A stretch of 64,000 bases of DNA from Glandiceps talaboti (Eukaryota > Hemichordata > Enteropneusta > Spengelidae): the NCBI RefSeq assembly GCF_964340395.1, contig NC_135566.1, positions 396,001-460,000 of the forward strand, read 5' to 3'. The translations under genes and the position numbers were made by a program. The notes beneath the pieces were generated by a model, which searched no databases, was not told the origin of the DNA, and saw nothing but the letters and a program-made list of their open reading frames with translations. This document shows positions 22,963 to 36,900 of the stretch, piece after piece (the stretch's first letter is position 1; each line of letters starts with the position of its first letter).

Positions 22963-23779
22963 TCACAAAGTTTTACAAGTTTTATTACGAGACTATATAT
23001 ATTAACCTAGTTCTTTGTTTAATGGACTTTGCCAATCAAGATTATGGAAAGCACAGAGGTCACTGACATTGGCATTGACAAAGAATGTGAAAAGTGAAGC
23101 TATGGTATTCAAATTTGTCACAATGGTGACCCTTAAACAAGTGAACAGTCAGACACTTGAGGGCACTGTTCAACAGAAATAATACCCCTCGTGAACTTTT
23201 CTTCATGAGGAAACAAATAGGAGGCCAACCTATAATAATCATTTCAAAGTGCTGCAGAAAACTGCCAGCACTGCAAATACCCCAGAGCAACCACACTGGA
23301 AATCACGTGGCATGGAGTTCTGTTATTATTACATGTGTTTATCAATAAAAATCATACAGCGTGATCACACCCGTGTAGTGAGCGATTGTGTCCTCATTTG
23401 CATGCAGGTATGCAATAATATTTTCAGTATTGCACTGCAGTGAGAATACCATTAGTATGTGCACGCACCAAGTAATCTCTTGTACATAAGTAATAATACA
23501 CATTATACATTGTGTTGTAAAAATTCCAAGTATCTATTGTATACACTGGTGACATTGTTTAGACACTTGGTCAAAATCATGGTTGAATTGTTTGAGCCAT
23601 GTCCAAAGGTTCCTAAACACACTGTAATTCAGTCAGTGTCAAAGTTATATTATTTCACAATCTAATAGAGAAATGTAAGCTTGGCAAATCATTCCCATTT
23701 GTACAGTAGCTATAGCGTCATTAGAAAATAAAGCAGATATACATATGAAAACTGATGTGTGTATTTTATTGAGTGCATG

Positions 23780-24095
23780 TCTAGCTGTTTGTGTGTAACT
23801 CTTGTCCTCCCACTTTACCTACCATGTGCTCCCTTATCCTCTTCCTTCAACATGCTTGTTTAGTTTTAATCACCAGGCTTGTTCAAACCTGAGTCTGTGT
23901 ATATCTTTTAAATGCAGAGAATGTAAGAAGTAAATGAAGTGTGGGTCTGTTTTTATGTAGTCTTTTACTCAGATTTCAACGTCTTCATACTTCTATTGTT
24001 CTTGGTATTTTAATGTGTAAGGTTATATGTATGTTTTTTTCTGTGTTGTTGCAAGACAAATTTCCCCGTGAAGGATAATAAAGTAATAATAGTAA
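23780..24095 (+). mobile_element. 3' end of an L2/CR1-type LINE (or a derived SINE)
   Basis: The segment ends GCAAGACAAATTTCCCCGTG, then AAGGATAATAAAGT and an imperfect TAA/TAG tail, very like the conserved 3' tails of L2/CR1 elements (AATTTCCC...GGAnAATAAAGT). The left limit is uncertain and no reverse transcriptase sequence remains. It sits downstream of VPS29. Confidence 0.6.
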
Positions 24096-24189
24096 TCCAT
24101 TTGTAATCATTTTCTACTTTAGTTTTGTTGTGTTGTGTGACAAAAACTATCCTATGTTGTAAGTATTCTGATTCATGTTATCATTCCTA

Positions 24190-24500
24190 CATGGGCACTG
24201 TCAGTGTCTTGAGGTGGAATGTGTCCAGTCTGTGCATATCTGTACAACCCATGGTCACTGTCACTGTCATGAGGTAGCAATAGGAATGTGTATAGTCTGT
24301 GCATACAGGTATCTGTACAACCCATTGGCATTGTCAGTGTCTTGAGGTGGAATGTGTCCAGTCTGTGCATATCTGTACAACCCATTGGCACTGTCAGTGT
24401 CTTGAGGTGGAATGTGTCCAGTCTGTGCATATCTGTACAACCCACTGGCACTGTCAGTGTCTTGAGGTAGTAATAGGAATGTGCCTAGTCTGTATCTGAA
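24190..24500. repeat. 60-bp minisatellite, about 5 copies
   Basis: Units share CATATCTGTACAACCCA, CACTGTCAGTGTCTTGAGGT and GGAATGTGTCCAGTCTGTG. Two copies carry a GTAATAGG-type insertion. Several overlapping false frames arise here. Confidence 0.95.
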
Positions 24501-27500
24501 CAACCCAATACTGTGCCACCTTGCATCATTGTAAATCACTGCCCTCTAAAAGACAATACTATCTGTGCCATCTTGCTCTGTCATAAACCAAAGTCCTCTT
24601 TACCACAATCCTACCTTGCATAATTATGCTCAATCAAGAGTAGCATGTCATATTGCAGCAACAAAAAATATTCTGGCTTGTGAGTATATCATCTCGGGAC
24701 TTATCTAATTCCTACAATTACATACATTCCCCAAGTCTTAGACAGTTTACAGCTATGCAGTACTTTGATATATAGATTGCAAGAGAAATACAGATGGTAA
24801 AATTACGCTGGTCCTTATTGTGCAACTAACCAGAAAATAAAAAACATTTGTTAGATAGACCATGATCAGCCATTCACATATTACACAAAACAATACACCA
24901 TGATTTGCAATTTTTACATATTTAATACAAATTACAAATAAGAGTACTAAACATTTGTTTTGAGTATTGATGGTATCTACAAGTGTATACTGTGCACTTC
25001 AGTTAAAAGCTTAAAATGTATTTACCAGTATGATTAGATCATCTACCGATTGCTTTAAAACTCGTAAATATCAGTTTCTAGACCACTATAATTTGTGTAG
25101 GAATTCATTGACAGAAAATGGTTCATGCAGACTCATTACTTAGAAAGTTCTAAAAAAATGTCTCTTTCTAAATTTACACAATCATTCCTTGTCCATGTGT
25201 TATTATTTTAGTTTATTGATATGCAATGAAGTGTATGATGTAAAACTGAAAATATATCAAATGTAGTTGTACAGTTGCTTCGATAAAAAGTTGTTTTTAT
25301 AGCAATTGAAGCAATACTTTATGCACACGTATATCTATGGCCAAATGTCCTTCGATCTATGAGGAGAACAGATCTACAAACCCTTCAAATCCAAGAACAT
25401 AATTAAAAGTGACCCTTCCTTTGATCAAATATACAGTGTCTCTCTAATGTATGGTTTATTTCACTCACACTTCCTTCCCTAATAAAAATACTGTGCTATC
25501 AATACTGGGGGTGACTGTATCTGATGGGTTGGTGTATAGCTATATATAGTAACAGCCTAACTACATACAAGTCACTATAGACTCAAAAAATAAATCTTGA
25601 CCAAATAATGTCAAATTCCTAGATTTATGTGCCTTTCTTTGTAAATAAATGCTGGGTAGTCATCTATACAGGGGCATATTCGATTTGCACAATCATAATC
25701 ATGATTTATCAATCATATTCATGATTTCGCATTTGATAAGTACCAATCACAGTCATGATTGGTAATCACAGTATCATGCCCCAAAATATTATTGTAGTGA
25801 TTACAAGATGGCAGACAATGTAATATCATGAGGGGATTGTGAGCGTGTGGCTGACGGCAAGTTCAAAATGACGGAAAACATTATGTAAATAAATTGTGTT
25901 CGGTGAGATAGGTAATTTGTTATCATTGTAATCATTTAGACAAAGTAAAATAATTTAATTTTTACACGTCAGTAATCATGATCATTTTGTTTACAAACTC
26001 ATTTCAGATAAATCACTATCATGATTGGGCAATTCAAATGCGCCCCAGGCCTTTCATAAACTGTAGGGGGCGCTGTTGATGGATAAGAGCAGTAAAACTA
26101 ACTTATTTGAAAGTAAATTTATACCATGGAAACACATCTTGGAATAGTGGGATGCGAGAAACAAAGCATGTGAAAGAATACATACTTTTGTTATTCTCTA
26201 GAAAAACAAAATATAAATGAGATGATCTTAATTCATTATTCTGAGCTGCTATTCTCATTGTATTACCTTCGCTGAGGTTCTAGGAAGATACAAATAAGCC
26301 CTATTTTGTCTTTACATGATAGATGTCTTTGGGAAGTAAAATCTGAAAAATGGGACAGCTTATCATTGAATTGTATTGTACATAACACAGATGCTATGAT
26401 CAAACCAACAATATACAATGTACAAAAAAAAAATTCAAAGTGAATTCTAACATTTATTATACCACAATGGTTATTTTGAACCAGTAGTTACAATAATAGC
26501 CAAATGATATTTGCAAGATAAATTACAAAAGCGATTATCAACATCAAAGTAAATGTATAAAACATTTATTTCCAAAATGCAGAAAGTTTTTTACAAAATA
26601 TAATATTCCTATTGTTTAAGACTTTGAAGATATGTATTCATTTGCATAGGTTATATAATATCACATGACAAAGTCACATGATTCAATACAGAAAACACAT
26701 GACCTCATGAATCACTGCTAAGAAAAATGATCAAGTCACATGATTCAACACACAGAAAACATGAAAATCTCACATGAATCAATGCTTCGGAAAATGACCA
26801 AGTCACAAGAACAATGCTGTCATGTGACCATGTCACATGATTCAGCACTTTAATCACATGTCAGCTGCATGTAGCAGACGACAGATACTATCATACACAC
26901 AATAAGGTACAAGAGTAATTTAGAGCAATCTTCATTTCTCACTTCATTCTTTGTAGTCTGAAATAAGTTTGTCTATAATATACAAAAAGTTAAAATACAA
27001 AATCATCAATCTGGCACTGACAGTGATTGCCTATTAAAATACATACAAGATCAGAAAGATTTTGACAAAATATTTACACTAGCAAACTCAAGTTTTATTT
27101 TTTCTATGAAAAATTCTCTACTAAAATTTTTAGCTTCACATTTACAGCAAATTTCACGATGACTTTGTGAATACAGATTTCAACATACTATCAAATCACT
27201 AACATCCATAGACCTTTTTAAATCTGAATGAGTATTTCAATAAGTCTTCTTATCTGTGGTCTTGCTGCACCCATTGACTGACAAACTGAAGGCTAAATAC
27301 AAGAATTCACTAAAAAGTACCCTCACAGACAAGATTTTCTTTGCTGTTTCAGTTTCATACATAGTAGAATGAAGACCTCTTTGAAAAGAAAAAATGCGGT
27401 TGTCAAGTACACATTATTTTTACACCTCGGTGGCTTTTTTTTCTGGAAAATAAGTTTATTGAGTCAGTCTGAACTAAACAAAAGTCAAACTTTTACTTGT

Positions 27501-27997
27501 TTTTTTAAATTTTGATGTTCAAACAAAGCAATACCCTGCAATGGTATAATAAGTAACTAATTTTCATATTTTAAAAGTCTTACAAAAAACATAATACTAC
27601 TTACAGGAACATAATAATACAATATATACATTGTACTGACTTCTACAGGGGGAAGTTTTCCCATGTACATGTGTAAGCAAAATTTTAACAGTTAAGTTAT
27701 GTTTTACTTGAATTAAATCTATTCATTCTTTTTGCACTATTATTATTTCCATATTTTCTTATTCCACCTACCTTCATAAATGCCATTGAAAATTTTAGAA
27801 TAAGTGAGACCATTTTGAAATAGATTTCTATATTTTGAATAATCACTTATAGGTGGTAATATAATGTATAATTAACAAATTAACAAATACCTGTATATAG
27901 TATACTTACTAGTTATAAACTTTCATATCTAACTTTTCTTGCTATTTCATTGACACATTGATCATCAATTCTTTGGTATATCATACAATTTACATTA
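24501..27997. other. Non-coding gap or long FAM216 3' UTR
   Basis: No exon was recognised. It lies beyond both VPS29 and the convergent FAM216 stop, so part is probably FAM216 3' UTR; minus-strand AATAAA candidates lie near 26,569 and 27,105. Apart from the 376-bp inverted-repeat element, there is a cluster of CACATGA words (26,660-26,870) that repeats loosely. Confidence 0.55.
25671..26046. mobile_element. 376-bp MITE with 40-bp terminal inverted repeats
   Basis: The left end GGGGCATATTCGATTTGCAC, continuing to ATGATTTATC, matches the inverse of the right end (GGGGCGCATTTGAATTGCCC, continuing to TGATTTATC) at roughly three quarters of 40 positions. The interior is AT-rich with several ATCATGAT palindromes and no open frame. 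It is a non-autonomous DNA transposon by structure. The superfamily was not determined. Confidence 0.7.
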
Positions 27998-30900
27998 TCA
28001 TTTTGCAAGTGTACTCCAAGGAGTACCTGTAGCCTTTTCATCACCTTGATCCTGGGATGCTGTCTCTGTTCCTTTATTTTGAGAGGCTGATGTTTCCTGT
28101 TCAGTGTGGTCATCACTTTCTGTGTACGTGTCATCATTCTGTGTTTCTTCTTGATTGGTTTGGTCATCAGTTTCTGTTGTTTGGTCTCCACTCTCTGTGG
28201 TGGTGGCAAGTACAGTCCAGCCAGTTTGACCAGCTCCACTGTCACCTCTTGGTGTAGTACTTCTACTGCTACTTTCACCACCACTACTACTGCTACTTTT
28301 CTCATTCTTGTTTTTATCTTCACTTTCTGTTTGACTCTCACTGCTCTTTGTATTATCAACAAGCGTTGTCCAGTCTTTCTTGGTGTCTTCTCTTGGTGTA
28401 GTACTTCGGCTACTACTTGCACTACTGTCACTGCTGCTACTAGCACTGCTACTACTGTCACTGCTGCTGCTGCTGCTGCTGCTACTACTGGTAGATTGCC
28501 GTCTCTGTGGTGTTGGGCTGTCAGACTCACCTGGCCTCTGTCTAGTCCGCCCCTTTGAAGACTTTGGTCTACTACTCATACGTGATGGAGGTCTAGGGGA
28601 AGGCTCTGCTGATTTACTTTGGGCTCTGCAAATACAACAATGATGTACATTCACTATCTACAATTCTAATCGGCACAAAAACAAGACATGTAGAGGGCAG
28701 TGTGAGATGCAACACTTTAGTCAAAATAGGTTATATCCAAAACACCATCACTTACAGAGATACCACTTTGAGACGGCCATTGCAATAAATTGATATGAGT
28801 CAACCATAAATTCAGAAACACACAATAAAAGTTATATATAGAATTCAAATAAATAATAAATTCTGAAACCAGACATGTAGCCCTGTGTATGAAAGTACTA
28901 TAGTACTTTTGTCATGGATGGTTGGATACATGTAAAACACCATACAAAGAATTACAAGCCAGAGATGGGTATTAAAATACAGGTTAACCATGTATTCAGA
29001 AACATTATATAAAAACAGAAATATTATAATAGACAGATAACAGGATGTCTTCTTCTGTTTTTGTGATTTCAACATCTCAAATATTTTGTATTTGTAATGT
29101 CAGAACTGATGATTGATTTCACTGGTGTACCAACCACACACCAAACAGAGATGAAGGGTGATACAAACTTCCAGGCATCTATGACCCCTTATTAAGCTCC
29201 ATAAGGTGACAATTGTGCTGAATTACAGTGGTGAATATTCTGTTAACAAAAACTGAAGTATGCTGTTGTAAATTTCAAGTAATGATTATCAAGTTTGTGT
29301 TTGAAACAAAAGATAAACATAAATGATTTTGATATGATAAAGTAGGAGAGAGATTACATGTAGTTCTGGTACTGAAGTTATCAATCTGTTTACTTTATTA
29401 CAACAACATGATATTTGACATGACAGTCCTATATATATTGATACCAAGCCTTAGACAGTAAAGTAAGGCTATTTCAACTCATTTAAAGACAAAATAAATT
29501 TTTTTTACATACCTTTTATTTTTAGGTTTGCCTCCACCACCATCTTCTTCCTCTTCTTCAAAATCATCATTATCATCATATTTACCATGGTCATCGTAAT
29601 AGAAAGACGCACTACTGAACGCTCGTCTGTAAATCATGTCTCTCTGTCGTAATCTGACCGGTGTCTTTGGTGGGTCTCGCCACACACTAGGATCAGTTTC
29701 AAACTGTTTCTTTCTAGCTCCGCCAAAATATTTCTGATACTTTTTATATAAACCTGGTTCATGCCAACCTAAAAAGTGACCACATAAATTAATATAAGTT
29801 AGTCAAAGAGAAACAAGGATTTACTGAATGTGCCTTACTTTTCAAGACTTCAAACTTAATTTCTTAATTAATGAATAGAAAGCTTATTTTGTGCAAAGGG
29901 CCAATGACACTTACAGATGAATGTGTTCTTTCATTTTTTTTTTAAATGTATACATCATATATATCATACCATATAATTTCTACTGGCCATTTTTCCCTAA
30001 TTTTCCTTAGATTAACAGGGTTAAGTTAATATTACTCTACCGGCACTGGGAAGACAATATCACAATAGACAGTACCCAACATTCATTTTTCAATTTTTAA
30101 GACCTAAAACACAAATGTGTAACTTACCTGATATATTGAGATATCTCGATTTTTAATTTGGGAATTGTTTGTTAAAATTTAAATAATTGGTATTTTGTAT
30201 TTTCTGAATCAGAATTAAGTTCTCATAATGCACCAAATATATACATCTATGTTAATGATGTCATGTTATTTCCCAAATCATTATGATCATTGCCAGGTCT
30301 GTTATCAATTAATAGAGTCAACAGGTCGACAATATGAATGAAAATTTGGCATTACAAAAAACATCAAAATTCATAACATTGAACATATCCATTTTTTTTA
30401 AATCACATTTATGACACTCTAATGGTCCAAATAAGTCTAGTTAACATTTCTACTTTTAGTCTTTACTAGTCTGCAAGATACGACATGTCATATGCCACAC
30501 TTATCACTCACTATAATGGAGTTGGTCGATGTGTGAGGATGCCCTAGATCACAGCAAACCTTACAGACTACTAAATCTTACCATAGACCCTCCACGAGGG
30601 TCTATGATCTTACCTAACTCCTTGTTGGTCGATGTGTGAGGGCACCATATCACAGCAAACCGTACAGAATAAATCTTACCAAACTCCTTGTTGGTTGATG
30701 TGTGCGGGTGCCCTATCACAGCAAATCTTGCAAACTAAATCTTACCTAATTCTTCTTGTCGTAGTAAAACTCTTTCATAATTCTTCTGTTGTAATTTCTT
30801 CATATTACTCATACTATAGATAGATGCAGTGTGCCATAGATATAGTTTCTGTCCATACTTGAGATCAGGGTGTTGAAGTTGATAGCTGTCACTAAATGAA

Positions 30901-33900
30901 TTAGGACAGTGATTGACTCGACGGAAAGGCTTCTTGTATGGAGTATACCACAAATAATATTTATAGTACTGTGGGTGGATGTAACTACTTCGTTCTGAGC
31001 CCTCGGACGGAGTCTCACTCTTGGAACCATCTGTGATGAAAACATTTTTGTTCTTATTACTTTTAGAAATCATTATTCAAACCTGACTGAATCTATCATG
31101 TTATTCATTAATGGATGGGTAAAGTGCATTTGGCTAAGACTGTTATACAGAGCTATACAGTAATGCCATTATACAATCAACTTCAATCCCTTTCCTAAAG
31201 TCTTAAAACAAATCTATAGGTCTGGAACTATACATGATAGGGCTATGTTGCACACTCGCTATTATGTCAGAATTCCATTTAGGTCTGGGACTATACATGA
31301 CAGGGCTATGTTGCACACTCACTATTACGTCATCATGAAATGGTCAAGGCTTTCCAAGTCAGTTCATAGTTATCCTAGTGTTACCCAGTCCAAGTAATGC
31401 ATATTTCTGTAGCACCTGTGTGGGCTGTGTGTGTATTGTCCCTAACTGTTTGGGTCATTACTTCAGGAGTTCCACCCATATTCACATTTGTCTTACGAGT
31501 GAGACACAGCTGTCGAGTGATACAGCCATCCCACCCATCAAATCTGTACAGCAGTCTCACCCTAGGTATGGGTCAGTCCCCTGTTTCTAGTGGGATTTAA
31601 ACCCATGACACCACCCCCCCCCCCCACCCCCACCCCACCCCCGACTGCAAGTCTGATCAAGCTTTAACCATTATACCATAGGGAGCCAAGAAATTCTTCA
31701 TATGAAACAAATAATGTAGAAAACATTTTGATCTGAATTTACTAAACTCACCTGGGAATTGCTTTTTCCTTCTGGGTGTTTGTGATGGAACTGAGTGTGG
31801 CCTTTGCTCTTTAGAACTCTTTATTTTGTTTGGCTGCAAAGATAAAATCAGAGAAGATATTATAGTTTTCTATGAAAATGTGTCAAAAAAGGAAACAAAT
31901 GTCATTATGTGATTCATAAAATCCAAAATAGCTATTGTCTCTTCATTGGAAATGATAGAAATTATGACTGAGTTACAACATTTTTGAACATTTATAGTCA
32001 TATTCCAAATAGTGCTTGACTCTCTCAAATGGAACTTTCAAGTTCAGAAAAACATTTATTTCCATGACAAGGAAATAAAGTTAAATTAATTGTATAGAAT
32101 TTTAGTGGACAAAACTTAGTATAAAAACCACACAGTGACTTTGGATTACTGCTTATTGTCACTCTAAAACCTATTTTCTTATAAGCCACAGCTTCTCTCT
32201 AGCATTTTTACAATATATCAAAATATATGTACTATAAAAATCCTAACAGAGGCCGGGGCTACTGCTTTAAGAAAACTGGTGTACATGTACATGCAAGCAT
32301 GAATGTATGCACGCACGCACGCACGCACACACACACCGTAGATGGATCAAGTAGGAATGAGAACACTGTGTACTTACTTCATTCTGTTTACGTTTTGAAA
32401 GTTTAGAATCGGTGGAAGATGTTGTGGTAGAAGTTCGAGATGACATCTCAGATCTACTAGTGTATTCACTATCAGATTCACTGTCTTTGCTGGCTGCAGG
32501 TACATGGATCTCTTTTTTCTTGGTGCTTCCTTTCTTTGTACTCTTTGTACTGGATTTACCCTGTCTGTTATCAAAGACACAACATCATATAATATCAGTA
32601 ACAATTCACCATTTTAAAAACTTTATCCCAACCACACTAGCAATGTGCCTTTTGCTGTATACTGTACTTTGATAATTTGGTTCTGTAGGACACAGCTCAT
32701 TATATCACTTGCAAACCAGCTATATCTGTTAAAACAGAAAATATGGAATTTATACCCTAGTCATTCTATGTTATGACAAGCACATCCACATCATTGGTTT
32801 TGCATGACTCCAAATAATATGATTCATAACTTTTAGAATGATCAGTTTTCCTCCTTTTCCTAAAGACTAAGCCTGCAGAAGTATGATTATATAATTTTCT
32901 AATATTTTTCTTTATTTCTTTGTCCAGATAAATGTTTTATTGTCCAGTGAGTGGTGACACTTTGTCAGGTCATAAGAAACAAAGAAATATATCAGTATGG
33001 CTGCCTTTAATAAAATGTTTTATTATCCAGTGAGTGGTGACACTTTGTCAGGTCATGAGAAACAAAGAAATATATCAGTATGGCTGCCTTTAATACAACA
33101 ATGTTTTATTATCCAGTGAGTGGTGACACTTTGTCAGGTCATGAGAAACAAAGAAATATATCAGTATGGCTGCCTTTAATACAATGTTTTATTATCACTT
33201 TGTCAGGTCATAAGATCATTAAGAAACAAAGAAATATATAAGTACATGTATGGCTGCCATTGATACAATGTTTTATTATCCAGTGAGTGGTGACACTTTG
33301 ACTTGCTGAGTCAAAACACTAATAATTTAGATGACCTAAGATTAATCCTTGACTAAATACATGTTACTTGATATATTACTGAAAGATAAAGTTAAAGTAC
33401 ATGTAATAATGGTCAAAAGGGTGGGTGGAAACAAATCAGTGACATTTCATTCTCCCCTGTCATTTAAATCCAATCTGACAAGTCTTTACATGTTACCATG
33501 ACAACACCCAGTGTACATGAAAGCAAAACATATAAGAATAGAGCACATTTATGAAATCTATCTCTTTCACGAGACTGTGTGAAGAGATTTCATAATGTAC
33601 ACTATTGTATTAGGAGCAATTGCTTATTTCCGACAGTTGGATTTTAAAGTCACTTAATGCATAAGCTTCCTAACTTTCTACTTGCCGAACGGAAACTAAC
33701 CATACAGCATTGTTGAATTGCTAACACTGAGTGGCAGCTTAAACCAAGTACATTGAGTTCTTTTCATTATACTGTATGACATGCTTCAGTAACTATGTAT
33801 TGTACACAAACCTACACATTACAACATATACATTCATTGACTTGTAAAGTGGATATTTATTTCATCACATTTAGTCCTACATATTATTACTTTCTGGGTT

Positions 33901-36900
33901 TTTTTTATGTATGTACACTAAAGTGTTTTGATATCCAGATAAATACTAATGTTATATGTCATGATTAGAGTCAATGTAAACAAATGTTATATCCACAGGG
34001 TTTGTCTTGCATTACTAATACTATTTATCTTGTTACATATTCTAATTAGTTAAAGACCACAGTTGGATAGCCACAGTCCCTCTATCACCTCTATCTATGA
34101 TAGAGCATAGACCCTCCACCCAATATGGATAGAGGGACTGTGGATTAGTCTATCTGAGGCTACAGGATTAACATTTGGGTGAAAATAACAGCTGTGAAAC
34201 AGACGTACAGAAAAAAAAATTGATCCGATCCAGAACAAAACAATAATCCTTATCTCATTCTTATCAAGTTATTGCTCTACTGATATCGTATGATTTTACT
34301 GATGACAGAACCTGACATTGAAGTATGAGCCTTCACATCCAGTCCACTACATCCAGCTGATCTAGAAACTTTGAAAGACAAATCATGCAAAATATAAGGC
34401 AAGACTATCAATAAACCACAGGGAGATGTCAGGAACCATGGGATAAAGAGTATTAGATAGAGATTATATGGGATTATTATTCTACTATGTTTTAGCATGT
34501 TACTAGAATAACTCTACTGGTCTACATCTCAAAAAATCCTGCACGTACGACACAAACAAATGAATACATGTATCAAAACTTATTGTATTATTAGAGTCAA
34601 CATTATGTACAAAGACTGACACAGCACATTTTACTCTAATTACAATGTATGCAGTGACGGTGAAAATGTGATTCAGTGTAAATTAATTCTATACTGTTTA
34701 TGATACAATGTAATGTTGTACCTGAGTTTATGATAACTTAATGTTGTATCTGAGTTTATGATAACTTAAATGTTGTACCTGAGTTTATGATAACTTAATG
34801 TTGTACCTGAGTTTATGATAATTTAATGTTGTACCTGAGTTTATAACTTAATGTTGTACCTGAGTTTATGATAACTTAAATGTTGTACCTGAGTTTATGA
34901 TAACTTAAATGTTGTACCTGAGTTTATGATAACTTAAATGTTGTACCTGAGTTTATGATAACTTAATGTTGTACCTGAGTTTATGATAATTTAATGTGTT
35001 GTACCTGAGTTTATAACTTAATGTTGTACCTGAATTTATGATAATTTAATGTTGTACCAGAGTTTCTGTCAATATGTGTTAGAAATAAAGCCCAGCATAT
35101 ATCAGTGATTTGATTAAGTCATACACACCACAACGTTCCTGCTGGTCAATTAATAAGGGCTTGTTGTTCTCAACAACATTTAACAACAAGATGTATGGTG
35201 GCCGTGCCTTTTCAAACTGTGCTCCAAAACTTTGGAATGCCTTACCACAAGAAATTCATCAGTCATCAAACATTTTTAGATCAAAGGAACAATAGGCCAT
35301 GAGATTATCTACAAAATGTGACTGACATAATGTCTCCTTACTGTACTAGTAACACAACAATTCATAATGTGTTGATAGCAATGTTACCACACATCACATT
35401 ATATTATAGTACACCATACAGCTCAGTACTCTCCTAGCAGTGGTTTCTGAGGTAAACTCAAATTTGAAAGTACAATGTATAACAGAGCTAAGTGATTGCT
35501 TACATATTTGCATATGAATAACCAATCAAAGAAATAGTATGGGTGCAGACAGGAAGCTAAGGTGTCAAACTTTAAAAGTCTACAGCACAACAGACCAGGT
35601 CAAAGGTCAAACTAATTATACTTGTCTTTATCTACAAAATACAAGGCCAAAGTTTGATCTACTGTTGCCATGGAAATAACCAGGTGATAACAAGTTTGGT
35701 TTACATGGTGACATCAAACATTCTTATCATGATCACTGTGTAAAAGTATGCCAGAAGTAATGTACCAAGAGTACCATAATATATTGTTTTCATTGTGTAG
35801 AAGTGCATAATAACTATTGTTTTCACTGTGTAAAAGTATGCCAGAAGTAATGTACCAAGAGTATCATAATAACTATTGCTAGGTGTACACAAACATTGAA
35901 ACATTTAAAGTTTTAAATTTATTTATATCGACAATTAGTATCTAAACAGTTCACCTTGTTACAGAACTGTAGACCATTATGGCACTAGTACTTACAAGTT
36001 AAACTTACAGTATATACTATATATTCCATCTAATTTCTCATAGCGTAGCCTGTTTATGGTTAGCCTGGAATAGTGATTGGAAAGACGACTGTAAAAAATC
36101 CAATCTGCATGGATTCCAGGCTAGTTTATGGTATATTCTGTTCAATATCGTAGCCTGTTTCTGGGGCTTACGATATATTCCGTTCAATCTCTCGTAGTCT
36201 GTTTCTGGGGCTTACGATATATTCTGTTCAATCTCTCGTAGTCTGTTTTTGGTGCTTACAGTATATTCTATTCAATCTCTCATAGCCTGTTTATGGTATA
36301 TTTGGTTCAATCTCTTGTAGCCTGTTTATGATGCTTTATAGGGTACATTCTGTTCAATCTCTCATAGCCTGTTTATAGCACTTACACTGTATACTCTACT
36401 CATAACCACCATAAACTATAGACAGTCTATGCATAAACAGACCAAGTCAGTAGTCATGTCTCTGACACAGTATTCAAAAACACTATGCCTTTGTGATAAC
36501 AAACAAAACCTATTGTAATAACAACCTTCCACGGCTTAAACCAATAACAATTGGAGACAACACATATCCTTGAAGTTTCTTCATCCCATTACTTTGTATT
36601 GTAATGTCATTGTCCCTTATACTTTATATTTAAAACAATCTAAAACACGAGTCTGGTAGCTCTGTAGTTCAAAGTAAATGACATATTTCCCATGATGCAG
36701 TTAGGTTAATATATATATTAAACCACTGACATATTTCCCATACTATTACGGTATGCCAATACACATATTAACCACTCTGTCACCTAGGTAGCTATGTGTA
36801 TGTATACACAGTGTTGGAGTGTGATGCGTGTGTGAGAGCATTAATTGTGGTGGGACTGTTGGGACGTGTTGTAATTACTAATTCTAACTATTCCGTAGCT

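Noticed and set aside
24173-24539. Four overlapping frames rich in GLYRYAQTGHI-type repeats
   Set aside because: They reflect the 60-bp minisatellite, open on both strands by chance.
27913-28530. 205-codon minus-strand frame and several plus-strand frames over the FAM216 last exon
   Set aside because: They are other-frame shadows of the Ser-rich coding exon; only the frame ending GTPWSTLAK joins the upstream exons in phase.
32561-32565. Alternative acceptor four bases further into FAM216 exon 2
   Set aside because: It would throw the downstream exons out of frame, whereas the acceptor at 32,564/32,565 keeps all six exons in phase.
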